Positions 45,601-49,746 of a stretch of DNA of 64,000 nucleotides are shown here, in pieces. Within the stretch, counting starts at the first letter, position 1; each line of letters opens with the position of its first letter. The DNA lies in the NCBI GenBank assembly GCA_963920705.1, contig OY987227.1, positions 3,322,526 through 3,386,525 of the forward strand, in the 5' to 3' direction. Position numbers and translations under genes: made by a program. Source of the DNA: Odiellus spinosus (Eukaryota > Arthropoda > Arachnida > Opiliones > Phalangiidae). The notes under the pieces are model-generated. The model did not search any database, had not been told where the DNA came from, and was given only the letters and a program-made list of their open reading frames with translations.

Positions 45601-47446
45601 TGGCAAAACCCTTCAAATTTGGTCAGTTTCCCCCCTTTGAGACGTGCATCAGTTTGGGGGAGTTTTGTAAATCTCGAGAATTCATTTATTCGCGATTTTC
45701 GGCCGATTGCCGAGGCTTCTATAGCGCGAGCGCAGCCGAAGCGCGTGATCGAGGAGGCTATGATCGGCAAGAAGCAAGATCTTCAAGCAAGAGCATAAGC
45801 GAACCCTCGTAGAAGTTGGTGACGACTGCCAGCGCTAGTTTACCCTGTTAAATTACTATTCAGGTTTCTTAAAACACGTAACGTTCTGTGGAAAAATAAG
45901 ATTTGATATGGCCTACCAAGGAAACAATTAAGGTACATAGGATAGCCGATATTTTTATTAAAAGTATTTAAAATCTTCAATCGTTAAGCCTCGGTTCTTT
46001 GTTTACGTTTGAAAATAACAAATGTAGTTTCAGATACATTTCGAGTTTTAATGTTTTTCATATATTATAATGGGTTTTCCAAGTCAGATGTCCCGAAGCG
46101 CGATCTACTTGCTAGTTTTGTAACCGCCTATCGATATAGATTTTGGTCGTAGAGGGCTGAAAACACATTGTGTAGCTCCGTAATGAATCAATCATAATGA
46201 TACAACCGTAATTTTGTCGCTATCTGTCTTATAGTACACCCAATATACGACTTTCCAAAATGTGCACCAAGTTAAGGGTTCCTACCCTACATGGTTTGCA
46301 ATTGAAATTTCTGCAAAATAATTATCCTAATACGTAACATTAGTGTCTGAGTTACGCATGGCCACACTTAGCGCTTATGTCACCGTATCTTAAACATAAC
46401 GTTGACTTCACGAACACGACTCCGTTTTGATCGTTTCACAAACCGAGTGCTCACTTTGTAATTTTCCAATTTGGCCCATTTTCATCAAATTAGATTTTTC
46501 CTCATTTGCTAGGCCGATTTCTTTGGTTATTCTAGGGGAGCTCATTGAAATGGAAAGTAAAACCGACGTCACGCGTATGTAAATACTGCCTCGCGAATCT
46601 TTTCAATTTCTCGTGATTAAATTGATTTAAATTGTTTTAAATAAAACTCAAGAGAAAAATATTTACTGAAATCGAAGTTAATTTCCTACCAAATAAGAAT
46701 GTAAAAACAATTACACGCAGAGCATGGGCGACTCTAATTCGAGGTTTAGGAAGATACATTTATTTTAAGTTTCTAGGAGTTTGTAAACTTCTATTTTGAA
46801 ACTTTTCGAATTAAATCTAAATTGAACTTTTTAATCTTTTAAGGTTTTAGATCGTAAGGAATGGAAAGCTTTCAGAAAAGATTGGAGATCATTCAAAAAG
46901 GGAAATTCACGACGCACCAAATTGCGAAAATGTTGGAGAAATTATCTACGTTTCTGCGACAAAAACTTGGATCACCGAATAACTACGTCAGAATGGTTAA
47001 GTTGCACAAGTTCCAACGTCATACCCCTTTCACCAACCGGGGAGGTCGTCAACCCCGTTACAGGCACAGCGCCCCAAAAAGGAAACAACGTCATAGATAA
47101 CAATGGTAATTAAAGCGGATGGACCTAAATGGTCATCCGCTACTTTTAGTCACATGTGGCGCTAGAGGCTTTCACCTTGCATAAATTAGCTAGTAATGAA
47201 ATAGAGCTTCTCATAAAATAAAAAAAAACGCTTTAACTCAATAAAGTCCGGTTAAAACCAATAAAATCCACTGGTCTGGATTTTTTTTATTAAAAAAGCC
47301 GGATCTTTAACCCACCCTGTTACTTCGAATTTTTAATTTACTTATGCCATTATTGACGATATTTATTAAAACTTCTATTTTTTTTAAATATTTCAGGTAA
47401 AAGAAAAGGAAAAAATCCGTTCTATAGCATATTGAAAAGCGACTAA
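3408..47446 (+). CDS. SMOC-like secreted modular calcium-binding protein, 3' part (8 exons)
   Basis: Exons 3408-3662, 7172-7306, 9329-9535, 9866-10081, 33620-33713, 36303-36378, 46844-47105 and 47397-47446 (TAA 47444-47446) join in frame to about 430 residues. Order: EC module 1 (two EF loops), acidic linker, thyroglobulin type-1 module, EC module 2 (two EF loops split over three exons), basic tail with NPF. SMOC family proteins are secreted calcium-binding matricellular proteins that bind heparan sulphate and tune BMP/Dpp signalling (known for the family). The NPF near the C-terminus and the FKGC-lysine-rich junction between TY and EC match the family. The signal peptide, Kazal/follistatin and any first TY module would be off the left edge. 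Oddities: an EC module before the TY, and a TY that lacks its usual first Cys. Introns reach 23.5 kb and are full of mobile DNA. Function is inferred from homology recalled from memory. Confidence 0.88.
3663..7171. other. SMOC-like intron with an old internal duplication
   Basis: No confident exon. A segment at about 4840-5130 is repeated with strong divergence at about 6545-6800. Shared landmarks are GGACTAA.TCCGTTTG, ATTG.CCATTGAAT, GA.ATATTG and ACTAACA.ATATTTGGA.ATTTCTTTC. A dispersed repeat copy lies at about 5660-5925. The stretch 6900-7160 is less AT-rich and lies just before the next exon. A short open stretch at 5221-5268 after TTCTTCTTAG was considered as an exon and rejected on phase. 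Confidence 0.5.
5660..5925. repeat. dispersed repeat family D, copy 1
   Basis: Similar in order and content to 16530-16925: AGGGTG...GAAGTGAT.TTT.TTGATTCTG, then TTGGCATTAA, then ATTCACTC.TGGAATCG.GCTAAATCTCGTT. Both copies are diverged, and no termini are recognised. Confidence 0.55.
7172..7306 (+). CDS. SMOC-like exon: linker, acidic and Arg/His-rich
   Basis: The acceptor is AACTCAG|AC and the donor is GACAAAG|GTATAT; phase 1 at both ends, compatible with exons 3408-3662 and 9329-9535. It encodes EHLEENLDGPGENRSRF..., then a His/Gln/Arg-rich stretch and a closing DDFHHAEDEDK. No recognisable domain; low-complexity linkers are expected between SMOC modules. The call rests on frame, splice signals and position. 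Confidence 0.65.
7307..9328. other. SMOC-like intron, no gene seen
   Basis: AT-rich sequence with no recognised exon, tandem array or inverted repeat. At 7479-7673 an open stretch encodes a hydrophobic segment (FFVAAFFCGGWYTL), but it has no supporting splice or family signal. The T/C-rich tract from about 9268 leads to the acceptor TATCGTAG at 9328. Confidence 0.5.
9329..9535 (+). CDS. SMOC-like exon: highly acidic linker
   Basis: The acceptor CCCCTTATCGTAG follows a good pyrimidine tract, and the donor is GAGGAAG|GTAAG; phase 1 at both ends. It encodes an Asp/Glu run (DDDEEDDDDHDEAP), then PVSESQISALVEP and a second acidic patch (VDDEDEDW). This would be a flexible acidic spacer before the TY module. 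Testicans also carry acidic stretches next to TY modules, so calcium or heparan-related roles are possible but unproven. Confidence 0.78.
9536..9865. other. short SMOC-like intron with T runs
   Basis: Contains two T-rich runs (about 9710-9737) flanked by a small inverted repeat, TTCGCTGCAAAAAC at about 9697-9710 and GTTTTTACAGCGGAAA at about 9760-9775. No gene. Confidence 0.6.
9866..10081 (+). CDS. SMOC-like exon: thyroglobulin type-1 (TY) module
   Basis: The acceptor is CTATCAG|CG and the donor is TTCAAAG|GTCAGT; phase 1 at both ends. It shows the TY signature: KGGHFIPNC, then GSYQLSQCH, the CWCV core, SGKTIHGT and KPDC. Five cysteines are visible (PNC, QCH, ICWC, PDC). Canonical TY-1A modules have six. 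The first, about 25 residues before PNC, is replaced here in the stretch ARRSATEQYQQAP, and the previous exon has no Cys. TY modules bind proteases or act as structural units. The exon runs directly into EC module 2 through AFK|GC. Confidence 0.93.
10082..12025. other. first part of the 23.5 kb SMOC-like intron
   Basis: No exon is recognised. It holds a hairpin at about 10486-10550 (TTTTTCGAGAAAAGT / ACTTTTCTCGAAAAA around an AT-rich loop), a T run near 10611-10633, and a perfect palindrome CATGAATTTATACATCC / GGATGTATAAATTCATG at about 10951-10992. Confidence 0.6.
12042..12240. repeat. subterminal tandem repeats of the hAT-type element (left)
   Basis: About four to five copies of a roughly 32-base unit containing AAGTATTTTGAATTTTA then TTTTAAATACTTT. 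The matching right-hand block at about 13446-13590 is built of similar motifs. Such subterminal repeats are typical transposase-binding regions, but binding here is inference. Confidence 0.75.
12622..12932. mobile_element. hairpin (fold-back) element nested in the hAT-type element
   Basis: A long imperfect inverted repeat: the left arm 12622-12745 contains ATTTGCAGAAGGAACCA, CACCAATGGATTTCTTGGCTG and GGCGGAATTAGCGC. The right arm 12800-12932 contains the reverse complements in opposite order. The arms are about 120 bases around a roughly 55-base loop. A diverged half copy is at about 17990-18090 (CACCAACGGAATT, ...TAGTATTTGCAAAGTTATCG), so it is a dispersed family. Confidence 0.88.
13446..13600. 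repeat. subterminal tandem repeats of the hAT-type element (right)
   Basis: Repeated TATTTAGTATTTTATTTTA and AAATACTTTA.G.AGGAGTA motifs, the right-hand counterpart of the block at 12042-12240. Confidence 0.75.
13618..14095. other. intron sequence, no gene seen
   Basis: AT-rich, with no recognised exon, tandem array or inverted repeat. It ends in a small palindromic CCGTACGTGCGTACG run near 14085-14099. Confidence 0.5.
14096..14285. repeat. degenerate minisatellite of TTCTAGAA-like units
   Basis: About 15 imperfect units of 10-12 bases containing TTCTAGAA, TTCCAGAA, TCTGGAA or GTTCTGGAAA. Alternating GAA and TTC blocks resemble heat-shock-element arrays, but the spacing is irregular. The flank GTCCGTAACTTTTCC (about 14099) reappears inverted near 35935-35960 (GGGAAAGTTACGGACG), next to TTCCAGAATTTTCCAGAA, so a related copy lies there. 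Confidence 0.7.
14286..15915. other. intron sequence, no supported gene
   Basis: Contains an open stretch at 14832-15107 (about 90 codons) with no family resemblance or splice support. A less AT-rich region at 15420-15560 carries CCGATCATTGAG and GAGATGGGAGAG, faintly like 5S rRNA, but not convincing. Confidence 0.5.
15920..16270. repeat. dispersed repeat family A, diverged copy
   Basis: AAAGAAATCGGC, AAATGGTCCAAATTGGGAAA, CAATT.. and AAAAGTGGA.CAA recur in the same order at about 30960-31200, 50220-50350 and, inverted, about 46480-46560. The family appears in at least six places in this window. Confidence 0.55.
16530..16925. repeat. dispersed repeat family D, copy 2
   Basis: See the copy at 5660-5925. 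Shared order: AGGGTGGA, GAAGTGAT, TTGATTCTG, TTGGCATTAA, ATTCACTCATGGAATCG, GCTAAATCTCGTT. The extra internal segment 16720-16860 is absent from copy 1. Confidence 0.55.
17365..17430. repeat. half copy of the 404-base hairpin element family E
   Basis: GGCATGG, TTATTCCGAAAATAAAC and CCATTTTTAGCT match the right arm of the full element at 63179-63582. Only this arm is recognised here. Confidence 0.65.
17680..17765. repeat. dispersed repeat family A, fragment
   Basis: AACCTGGCTTGATTCGGG, then TGTCAAA and AATTTAATCACGAAAAATTG. It matches the start of the copy at 50085 and the copy at about 18610. Confidence 0.6.
17990..18095. repeat. half copy of the hairpin element found at 12622-12932
   Basis: CACCAACGGAATT, GGCTGATTTAGCGC and AGTATTTGCAAAGTTATCG occur in the same order as in the left arm of the nested element. 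The opposite arm is not seen. Confidence 0.65.
18600..18960. repeat. dispersed repeat family A, two diverged copies in tandem
   Basis: ACACGCAACGTGATTCGATTG, GTCAAATTGATTTCGCGACA and AATTTAATCACATGAAATTG, then TTTTTACATACGCGTGACGTC. A second start (ACTCAACGTGACTCAATTTG) occurs at about 18880. The copy at 46440-46745 is the reverse orientation of this segment. Confidence 0.65.
18961..21846. other. intron sequence, no supported gene
   Basis: No exon is recognised. A 22-base T run is at about 20791-20812. Open stretches at 20071-20352 and 20811-21011 are AT-driven without splice or family support. Confidence 0.5.
21847..22060. mobile_element. hairpin MITE-like element with perfect palindromic centre
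   Basis: The outer ends AACTAGATCCACAA (21847-21860) and TTGTGGATCTAGTT (22047-22060) are exact inverted repeats. Inside, 21924-22003 is an imperfect palindrome (CCTTTGACTGTACAAAT.., CACGTGCCACAG / CTGTGGCGCGTG, ..AACAGTCAAAGG), with GGGGGACATGTCCCCC at the centre. No coding sequence; a non-autonomous element or fold-back structure. Confidence 0.82.
22255..22766. mobile_element. family C terminal-inverted-repeat element, copy 1
   Basis: It starts TAGAGCTCGGAATCGGATAA and ends TACGAATTCCGAGCTCTA. It shares AAACAGACGTATGAAATG.ATACGA internally with a second copy at 49275-49570. The TAGAG ends resemble hAT termini (TARNG), but I see no target duplication around this copy. No coding. Confidence 0.78.
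22767..24011. other. intron sequence with a fragment of the 32.6 kb element family
   Basis: 23905-23975 (AATAGGCTTAATCCACTAGTT, AAAAAAGACTAACTGTAATA) resembles one arm of the element at 32599-32919. A run of about 11 G lies near 23809-23819. No exon is recognised. Confidence 0.5.
24012..24190. mobile_element. small hairpin MITE-like element
   Basis: The inverted arms of about 48 bases contain CCTTCAATTGCGTCATAATG (left) and CATTATGACGCAATTGAAGG (right), then GCTTTCTAATTC / GAATTAGAAAGC. The loop is about 75 bases. No coding and no clear target duplication. Confidence 0.82.
24366..24535. repeat. 14-base minisatellite (28-base dimers)
   Basis: About 12 units alternating ACCAAAGGGACTGT and ACCAAATGGAATGT, which together give a 28-base higher-order unit. 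The last units decay to AACAGGGGGAATGT. It can be read through as KGLYQMECT-type peptides, but this is an array artefact. Confidence 0.9.
24978..25318. mobile_element. hairpin element with a GC-rich core
   Basis: The left arm from 24978 (CAAGAATAGATTCAACACAA, ...GCTATACC, CTAGTCTCAAGCG, TGGAGC) is reverse-complementary to the right arm ending 25318 (GCTCCACCCGCTCGAAACTAG, GGTATAGC, TTGAATCTATTCTTG). The roughly 180-base core (25056-25234) is far more GC-rich than its surroundings. No coding frame is convincing. Either a cargo-bearing fold-back element or the remains of an inverted duplication. Confidence 0.78.
25752..25928. mobile_element. hAT-type MITE, copy 1, with exact 8-base duplication
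   Basis: The ends are TAGAGATCGGGGTTTGGACA and TGTCCAAACCCCGACCTCTA (one mismatch). AAGGTTTT at 25744-25751 is repeated exactly at 25929-25936. The length is 177 bases and there is no coding. The copy at 33321-33499 has the same ends and interior (GTTAATCAGTTAATCAT, AAAGATAAAATAATCAGA). Confidence 0.93.
26520..26860. repeat. degenerate A-rich tandem repeat (AAGAAAAAATATTT type)
   Basis: Repeated TTTAAGAAAAAATATTTAAG and AAAATAATTTAAG units with variable spacing grade into the regular 22-base array that follows. Probably the decayed edge of the same array. Confidence 0.75.
26861..28042. repeat. 22-base tandem satellite, about 50 copies
   Basis: A head-to-tail unit built of GCAAAATTTAAGG and AAATTTTAA, 22 bases, very regular from about 27060 to 28042 and more variable before. 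Each unit contains AAAATTT / AAATTTT as a small hairpin. Single-base variants (AAGAAA, TTAGGG, TTTTTAGC) are scattered. It lies deep in the 23.5 kb SMOC-like intron. Confidence 0.95.
28415..28650. repeat. dispersed repeat family B, copy 1
   Basis: AGGGAGCCTGAA, AAATC.AAAGC, TGTTGATAAAACAG, AATACA.TAAT, GCTTAATTACTCCAAAAT and the later CCAG.CAATCA match the copy at about 47955-48225 in the same order. A C run lies at about 28543-28554. Confidence 0.65.
28651..30350. other. intron sequence, no supported gene
   Basis: Several short open stretches (28760-28969, 29072-29302) lack family or splice support. 29800-30350 is somewhat less AT-rich, with no recognised structure. Confidence 0.5.
30351..30640. 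other. GC-richer island with TATA-like motif inside intron
   Basis: Marked GC rise with many CpG steps (CGACACGCGCCCGAC, GGCGACGCCGCGTCGG), then AATATAAAGACTCG near 30585-30598. Such composition could mark an internal promoter, an old coding insert or an element. An open stretch at 30433-30624 shows no family resemblance. No call beyond composition is supported. Confidence 0.4.
30830..31205. repeat. dispersed repeat family A, long copy
   Basis: ACACGCAATTGCTGACTCGAT, TGTCAAATTGGTCTCGTGTCA, GAATTTGATC and AAATACCCGTGACATCGG, then TAATTTGATCAAATTGG and AAAGTGGACC. The order agrees with copies at 18600 and 50085 and, inverted, 46440. Near its right end AATTACACCAAATTAGATTTTTCCC pairs with earlier TTTGATCAAATTGG-like sequence. 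Confidence 0.6.
31704..32429. mobile_element. terminal-inverted-repeat element (AAAGGGATACT family)
   Basis: The left end AAAGGGATACTAAACCC with AACAAGTTATTTTTAA is mirrored at the right by TTAAAAATAACTTGTT with AGTCTAGTATCCCTTT. The ends abut TA/TTA, so the target duplication is at most 2-3 bases. Inside are two further hairpins: GAGGCGCGATTAACC.. / ..GAACGCGCCTC near 32023-32066, and GTTACCGTGGCAACCCGACG / CGTTGGGTTGCCAAGGTAAC near 32069-32122. No transposase coding is seen. Confidence 0.82.
32599..32919. mobile_element. hairpin MITE-like element
   Basis: The ends ATTCCTTATCGTTTAAATAG and CTATTTAAACGATAAAGAAT are inverted repeats. The arms continue inward for about 110 bases to GATTCATGGAGATTC / GAATCTCCATGAATT. 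No coding. A diverged half copy lies at 23905-23975. Confidence 0.82.
33321..33499. mobile_element. hAT-type MITE, copy 2, with exact 8-base duplication
   Basis: The ends TAGAGATCGGGGTTTGGACA and TGTCCAAACCCCGATCTCTA are perfect inverted repeats. AAAACAAC at 33313-33320 is repeated exactly at 33500-33507. Same family as 25752-25928, in the same orientation, and 120 bases before the next SMOC exon. Confidence 0.94.
33620..33713 (+). CDS. SMOC-like exon: start of second EC module
   Basis: The acceptor is ATTCCTAG|G; phase 1 in, joining AAA G|GT to give FKGC. The donor is TCTCAAAG|GTAATT; phase 2 out. It encodes CSLKKKQKFTEEYLEFLAQE then MAESYKNKSQ, the amphipathic helix that opens the SMOC EC module (family pattern FxGCxxxKKxxFxxxLL). 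Small exon with very large introns on both sides. Confidence 0.88.
33714..36302. other. SMOC-like intron, no gene seen
   Basis: AT-rich, with no exon. Around 34740-34830 and 35080-35200 there are loosely similar ATAGGA.TA...ATAGTATTTT.A..GGATCA stretches, possibly an old repeat. 35835-35965 holds TTCCAGAATTTTCCAGAA and GGGAAAGTTACGGACG, related (inverted) to the minisatellite near 14.1 kb. Confidence 0.5.
36303..36378 (+). CDS. SMOC-like exon: EC module 2, first half of EF loop
   Basis: The acceptor is TTTTCAG|C (phase 2 in) and the donor is AATCAG|GTTGGT (phase 0 out). It encodes VTTDQVTKEQVARWKMTALD then ANKNQ. The intron interrupts the EF loop: D-A-N-K-N-Q here and V-L-D-R-K-E in the exon at 46844. 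The donor GTTGGT is weak but GT-type, and a similar GTTGGT donor is used in the neighbouring iRhom model. Confidence 0.88.
36412..36727 (+). repeat. left arm of a ~300-base outer inverted repeat
   Basis: It begins TTCTAAAAAAGTGCATTTATA and runs through CGATGGTCGACCAAA, TTAAAAATTAACGGTTAAAG, AAATAAGA.AGCCACAGTC and AGAAGCGGAT to ATAGGAAGTTTACATCT. It is reverse-complementary to 42644-42912 with a few small indels. It starts only 33 bases after the exon donor at 36378. It could be the terminal repeat of a large element that was later invaded by the transposon at 36852-41299. Confidence 0.88.
36915..39282 (+). CDS. transposon-encoded SAP + SWIM + YqaJ-type nuclease
   Basis: Exons: 36915 to about 37286 (donor not resolved), 37415-37638, 37705-37835, 37891-38375, 38449-38692 and 38760-39282 (TGA). 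The first exon encodes a SAP-like DNA-binding motif (SIKQLKVLCSNY...KKDYIFELDKHL) and a CKNCLQSLCIC cluster. The third and fourth join to CECPIGKSGACSH, a CxCx(n)CxH SWIM zinc finger. The fifth and sixth give SGRITSSMFGQVL, RGRNLEPVARKAYE, GASGDGI, LEIKCPCS and YYSQVQGEMA, the conserved motifs of YqaJ / lambda-exonuclease-like nucleases (metal ligands in GDG and ExK). No frame break is seen after splicing. Its role in transposition is not established; end processing is a guess. Confidence 0.85.
39378..41135 (-). CDS. transposon-encoded THAP-domain DDE transposase
   Basis: Two exons on the - strand: 41135-40833 (ATG at 41135) and 40697-39378, joined in phase 0 (RSQKK|EEAYQ), about 540 residues. 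The first exon is a THAP zinc finger: CCSFVGCKSKY, IKFHRIP, LWGRIINRKDF and VCSLHF. The second has a basic/coiled stretch (EHENRNLRNEISNLKKRLKE), a helix-turn-helix (GLFIQDIADRFDISPSTFSD) and a DDE_Tnp_4-like catalytic core: IIIDCTEIF (first D), VMADKGF (second D) and RINVERSIGRVK (E). All three acidic residues are present and no stops interrupt it. It converges on the nuclease gene with 95 bases between stops. Confidence 0.9.
41437..42130. mobile_element. possible MITE carrying the 23-base array
   Basis: GGTTCCCACTTGACGTATA at about 41442 is loosely mirrored by TTTACGCCGAGTGGGGACG at about 42110-42128. CCTCTGCGTAA and TTACGCAGAGG form a further inverted pair near 42034 and 42098. If these are termini, the tandem array is internal to a small TIR element sitting beside the ISL2EU-type transposon. 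The ends are imperfect and no target duplication is seen. Confidence 0.5.
41552..42013. repeat. 23-base tandem array, about 20 copies, each with an inverted CCAAT
   Basis: A regular unit of TTTTCATTGGTCCTTAAAA plus TAAA, 23 bases. The first copy has GGCCC for GGTCC, one copy has ATATTTC near 41692, and the last has GATCC. On the - strand each unit reads AAGGACCAATGAAAA, containing the CCAAT pentamer recognised by NF-Y. The array is nearly identical copy to copy, so it is young. Confidence 0.95.
42131..42643. other. region between the array and the outer right repeat arm
   Basis: Somewhat GC-richer sequence with a T run at about 42370-42392. No gene. An open stretch at 42242-42445 is not supported. 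Confidence 0.45.
42644..42912 (-). repeat. right arm of the outer inverted repeat
   Basis: Reverse complement of 36412-36727, from AGATGTAAACTTCCTAT to GGTATAAATGCACTTTTTTC. Together the arms enclose 6.5 kb, including the whole ISL2EU-type transposon and the 23-base array. No flanking target duplication is obvious. Confidence 0.88.
42913..44139. other. SMOC-like intron; contains a two-copy ~100-base direct repeat
   Basis: At about 43300-43395 and 43398-43500 the same segment occurs twice: CATGAAAATATATT, GGTCTTT.., CTCAC.G.TTGTTTC.., TTAACTC.TTTCCA.., GGACAAA. A smaller pair (GAATCCAATCTAGTC) occurs at about 43160 and 43231. No exon. Confidence 0.65.
44140..45775. mobile_element. inverted-repeat-bounded segment (element with ~55-base perfect core arms)
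   Basis: GATCGGCACATAGCCTCCTC with GATCACGCGCTTCGGCTGCG and CTCGCGCTATAGAAGCC (about 44149-44205) is repeated as its reverse complement at about 45714-45768. The arms continue less perfectly inward (AATAAATG..., AAAACTCCCCCA at about 44265 versus TGGGGGAGTTTT at about 45656). The 1.45 kb interior has no convincing gene and contains the hairpin at 45147-45526. Likely a non-autonomous element or an inverted duplication. Confidence 0.75.
45147..45526. mobile_element. nested hairpin element
   Basis: AACCAGATTTCGTAATTTTA with GGGTGAT at the left mirrors ATCACCCTAAAATTATGAAA with CTTGGTT at the right. The inner arms (about 45230-45300 and 45340-45412) match over about 75 bases (TTTTGGGAGAGAAG.. 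/ ..GTCTCTCCCAAAA; TACATAGGTATG / ATACCTATGTATG). No coding. Confidence 0.82.
45776..46439. other. SMOC-like intron, nothing recognised
   Basis: No exon, array or inverted repeat is recognised in this stretch. Confidence 0.45.
46440..46745. repeat. dispersed repeat family A, inverted copy
   Basis: GACGTCACGCGTATGTAAATA, CAATTTCTCGTGATTAAATT and AGAGCATGGGCGACT are the reverse complement of the copy near 18640-18780. It ends about 100 bases before the next SMOC exon. Confidence 0.65.
46844..47105 (+). CDS. SMOC-like exon: EC module 2, second EF hand
   Basis: The acceptor is CTTTTAAG|GTT (phase 0) and the donor is AACAATG|GTAATT (phase 1 out). It encodes VLDRKEWKAFRKDW, completing the first EF loop, then KLRKCWRNYLRFCDKNLDHR and ITTSEW, with a full second EF loop (DKNLDHRITTSE) and the flanking Cys pair. 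A Ser/Thr/Pro-Asn tail (SNVIPLSPTGEV..., NNVIDNN) follows. The pattern CWRNYLRFCD matches the SMOC EC hallmark. Confidence 0.9.
47397..47446 (+). CDS. SMOC-like terminal exon
   Basis: The acceptor is ATTTCAG|GT (phase 1). It encodes GKRKGKNPFYSILKSD then TAA. A basic cluster followed by NPF near the end is the usual SMOC C-terminus, where the basic residues are linked to heparan sulphate binding in the family. The 3' end of the transcript is not resolved. Confidence 0.85.
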
Positions 47447-49274
47447 TGCGAAGAGACAAAAAATACATACTTTATGACAAAAAAATCTGTATAAATCAAG
47501 TTTTAGGGTAAAATTTTAAACCGTTGCCATATAAAATGTAAATATTGGTGCCTCTCATACTTAAAACTAATACCAGCGAATACGTTGGAAAATATAATTT
47601 GAGTTTCCGCCTCACCAAGTTTTTCAGTCCATATGCTAGTCCAGTACGATGCGCAATTTGAAAGACTCATCGATGAAATTACGACAGACTTGTATTTTGT
47701 GGCATTTTTTTAACAACCCCCCCCCCCCCGATATATTTTGTAAATACTCATTTGGTTATCTAAAACAAAAACAACAAAACCCTCAATGTGATATTTCTGT
47801 TATTATAATTGTTCCTAATTTGTTCTCAATTTTGTTTATGTACTGATAGTTTTTTGTAATAGTAGTACTTTTTAGTTAAGTGTTTTTTCAATGGTTTTAA
47901 TTATGCCTAACCTTAAAGAGCTAGGAGATCGTTTTTGAAAGTGTCAAATTTTCAAGGGAGCATGAAGGAAAAATCTAAAGCCTATTTTGTTGATAAAACA
48001 GAAATACAATAATAAAAAAGTACCTTCCTCCACTCAAATATTTTGAGTCCGCTTAATTACTCCAAAATTAAGGTTTTAAGTCAGTGTTTTAACCCCCTCC
48101 CGACTTATTTAAATCGTCCATCATCTTGTTCCATGTAGAATAGGGGAGGCCAGTCGATCAGAATTTTTCTTTGGGAAAGTCTTACTTGCTATGACAGATG
48201 GCGACACAGTCTCCGAATACATTTGCTTGAATTGAAATCGATTTTTATGTGAATTGTGGTGCCGCCTTTTGGGGACTTGGTGCTTATAATTATGGATTAA
48301 AAAGACGAGATTTGATTGGCTCGCTTTTCTTTATCTCCAGAGAGAGATTCAAAATGGTGTTCGATCTGTAAGTTCGAAATTTAAAAATACTTATTTAAAT
48401 ACCGTTTTTTCGCCATTTAACTGTTTAAGATTAATTTTTTTTACTATATAACTTATTTTAAGTTTTAAGAAATCTAAAAATTTAGTAATCGCATATTACA
48501 CACGATTTCCTTCAGCATGCCTTTAAGTTTTATAATATCAATTGTGTTTAGAATTTAATTCTGAGCAATGCAAAAATATTATTTTTGTCATCGGGAAAAT
48601 AAAATTGTCGTATTTAACATAAAATTAATTCGATATCGAAATTATGACGACATTAGGAAATCACCATCGCTATAACGGCGCGTAATCGATTTAGAAAATG
48701 CGAGTTAGGCCTAAATATAAATATAGCATTAATTCGACTATATAAACTATACCATATCAATGAGTAATACGGGAAAGGAGAGAACGTAAGGAGATAGAAT
48801 TGCGTGTAATGCACAGATGCCACGTTTCCCCTTTTCCCCTCGTTCCTTCAAATTTCTCCATCTAACCAAGCTTATAGCGACTCCTATTGAGCGCGAGACT
48901 CACTATTAAATATTTTCGAAGAATATAATGGAGATCTTAAGTTGGATAGTCTTGGAGTTTTTCACTTATATTTGAAGTCGATAAGACCGGTTTTCTTTAG
49001 TTCTTCTATTTCTCTAATTTAATAGACGAATGTATTTTTTCTCAAATAAGTACATTTCTACCGAACTAACGCGATATCAATCGACAAATTATTCAAAATT
49101 TTCACGTTGTCAATGATTTCTTTCTCGATTCGATCTTATAATTTTTTCAGCTAGTAAATCTCGTGATTGCGCAACATTGACCTCTATCTCAAAAGCATTA
49201 ATGTAGGTGGCGCCAGCCAACTTACTATAAACAAGTTGGATACGCCACAATTGAAAAGAATGACATCTTGGATA
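47447..49274. other. intergenic region 3' of the SMOC-like gene, with family B repeat
   Basis: 47955-48225 is dispersed family B copy 2 (AGGGAGCATGAA, TTGTTGATAAAACAG, GCTTAATTACTCCAAAAT, CCAGTCGATCA, AGATGGCG). A C run lies at 47718-47729. The rest shows no gene. Confidence 0.6.
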
Positions 49275-49570
49275 AGAGCTCGGAATCGGATAATTAATCC
49301 ATTGACAACCAGGCTTTTTTCAGATATTTTAAGCCAAACCAAAAATTATATAAACAGACGTATGAAATGTATACGAATTACTCGAAGATAAAATTTTAAG
49401 CTTGAGTAATAAAAAAATTATGCGTTTAGTCAATAGTGTATCAATGAGTACAAATAAAAATTTCCTTGCATTCAGATACGTTAACTGGAATAAGAAATGG
49501 ATATTTTTTCTGATTGACATTGACGATGCTCTTATTCAATTAACAAAGTTACACGAATTCCGAACTCTAA
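49275..49570. mobile_element. family C terminal-inverted-repeat element, copy 2
   Basis: It starts AGAGCTCGGAATCGGATAAT and ends ACACGAATTCCGAACTCTA. Shorter than the copy at 22255-22766 by internal deletion. It keeps AAACAGACGTATGAAATG.ATACGA. No clean target duplication. Confidence 0.75.
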
Positions 49571-49746
49571 ACTTGGAAACATAAGAGTGCAATTCCCACG
49601 TTCTCTTCTATCATAAGTTCTTGACCATATCTAAGTCTCGTTCAAAAAGAATCAGGCGGTATTGTTTCCCTTTCTCAGTAAAAAAAAACTCGCGCGACAA
49701 ATGAGGACATTTGTCCTTTTGTTTCGCATAACATTTACAGTAGAAG

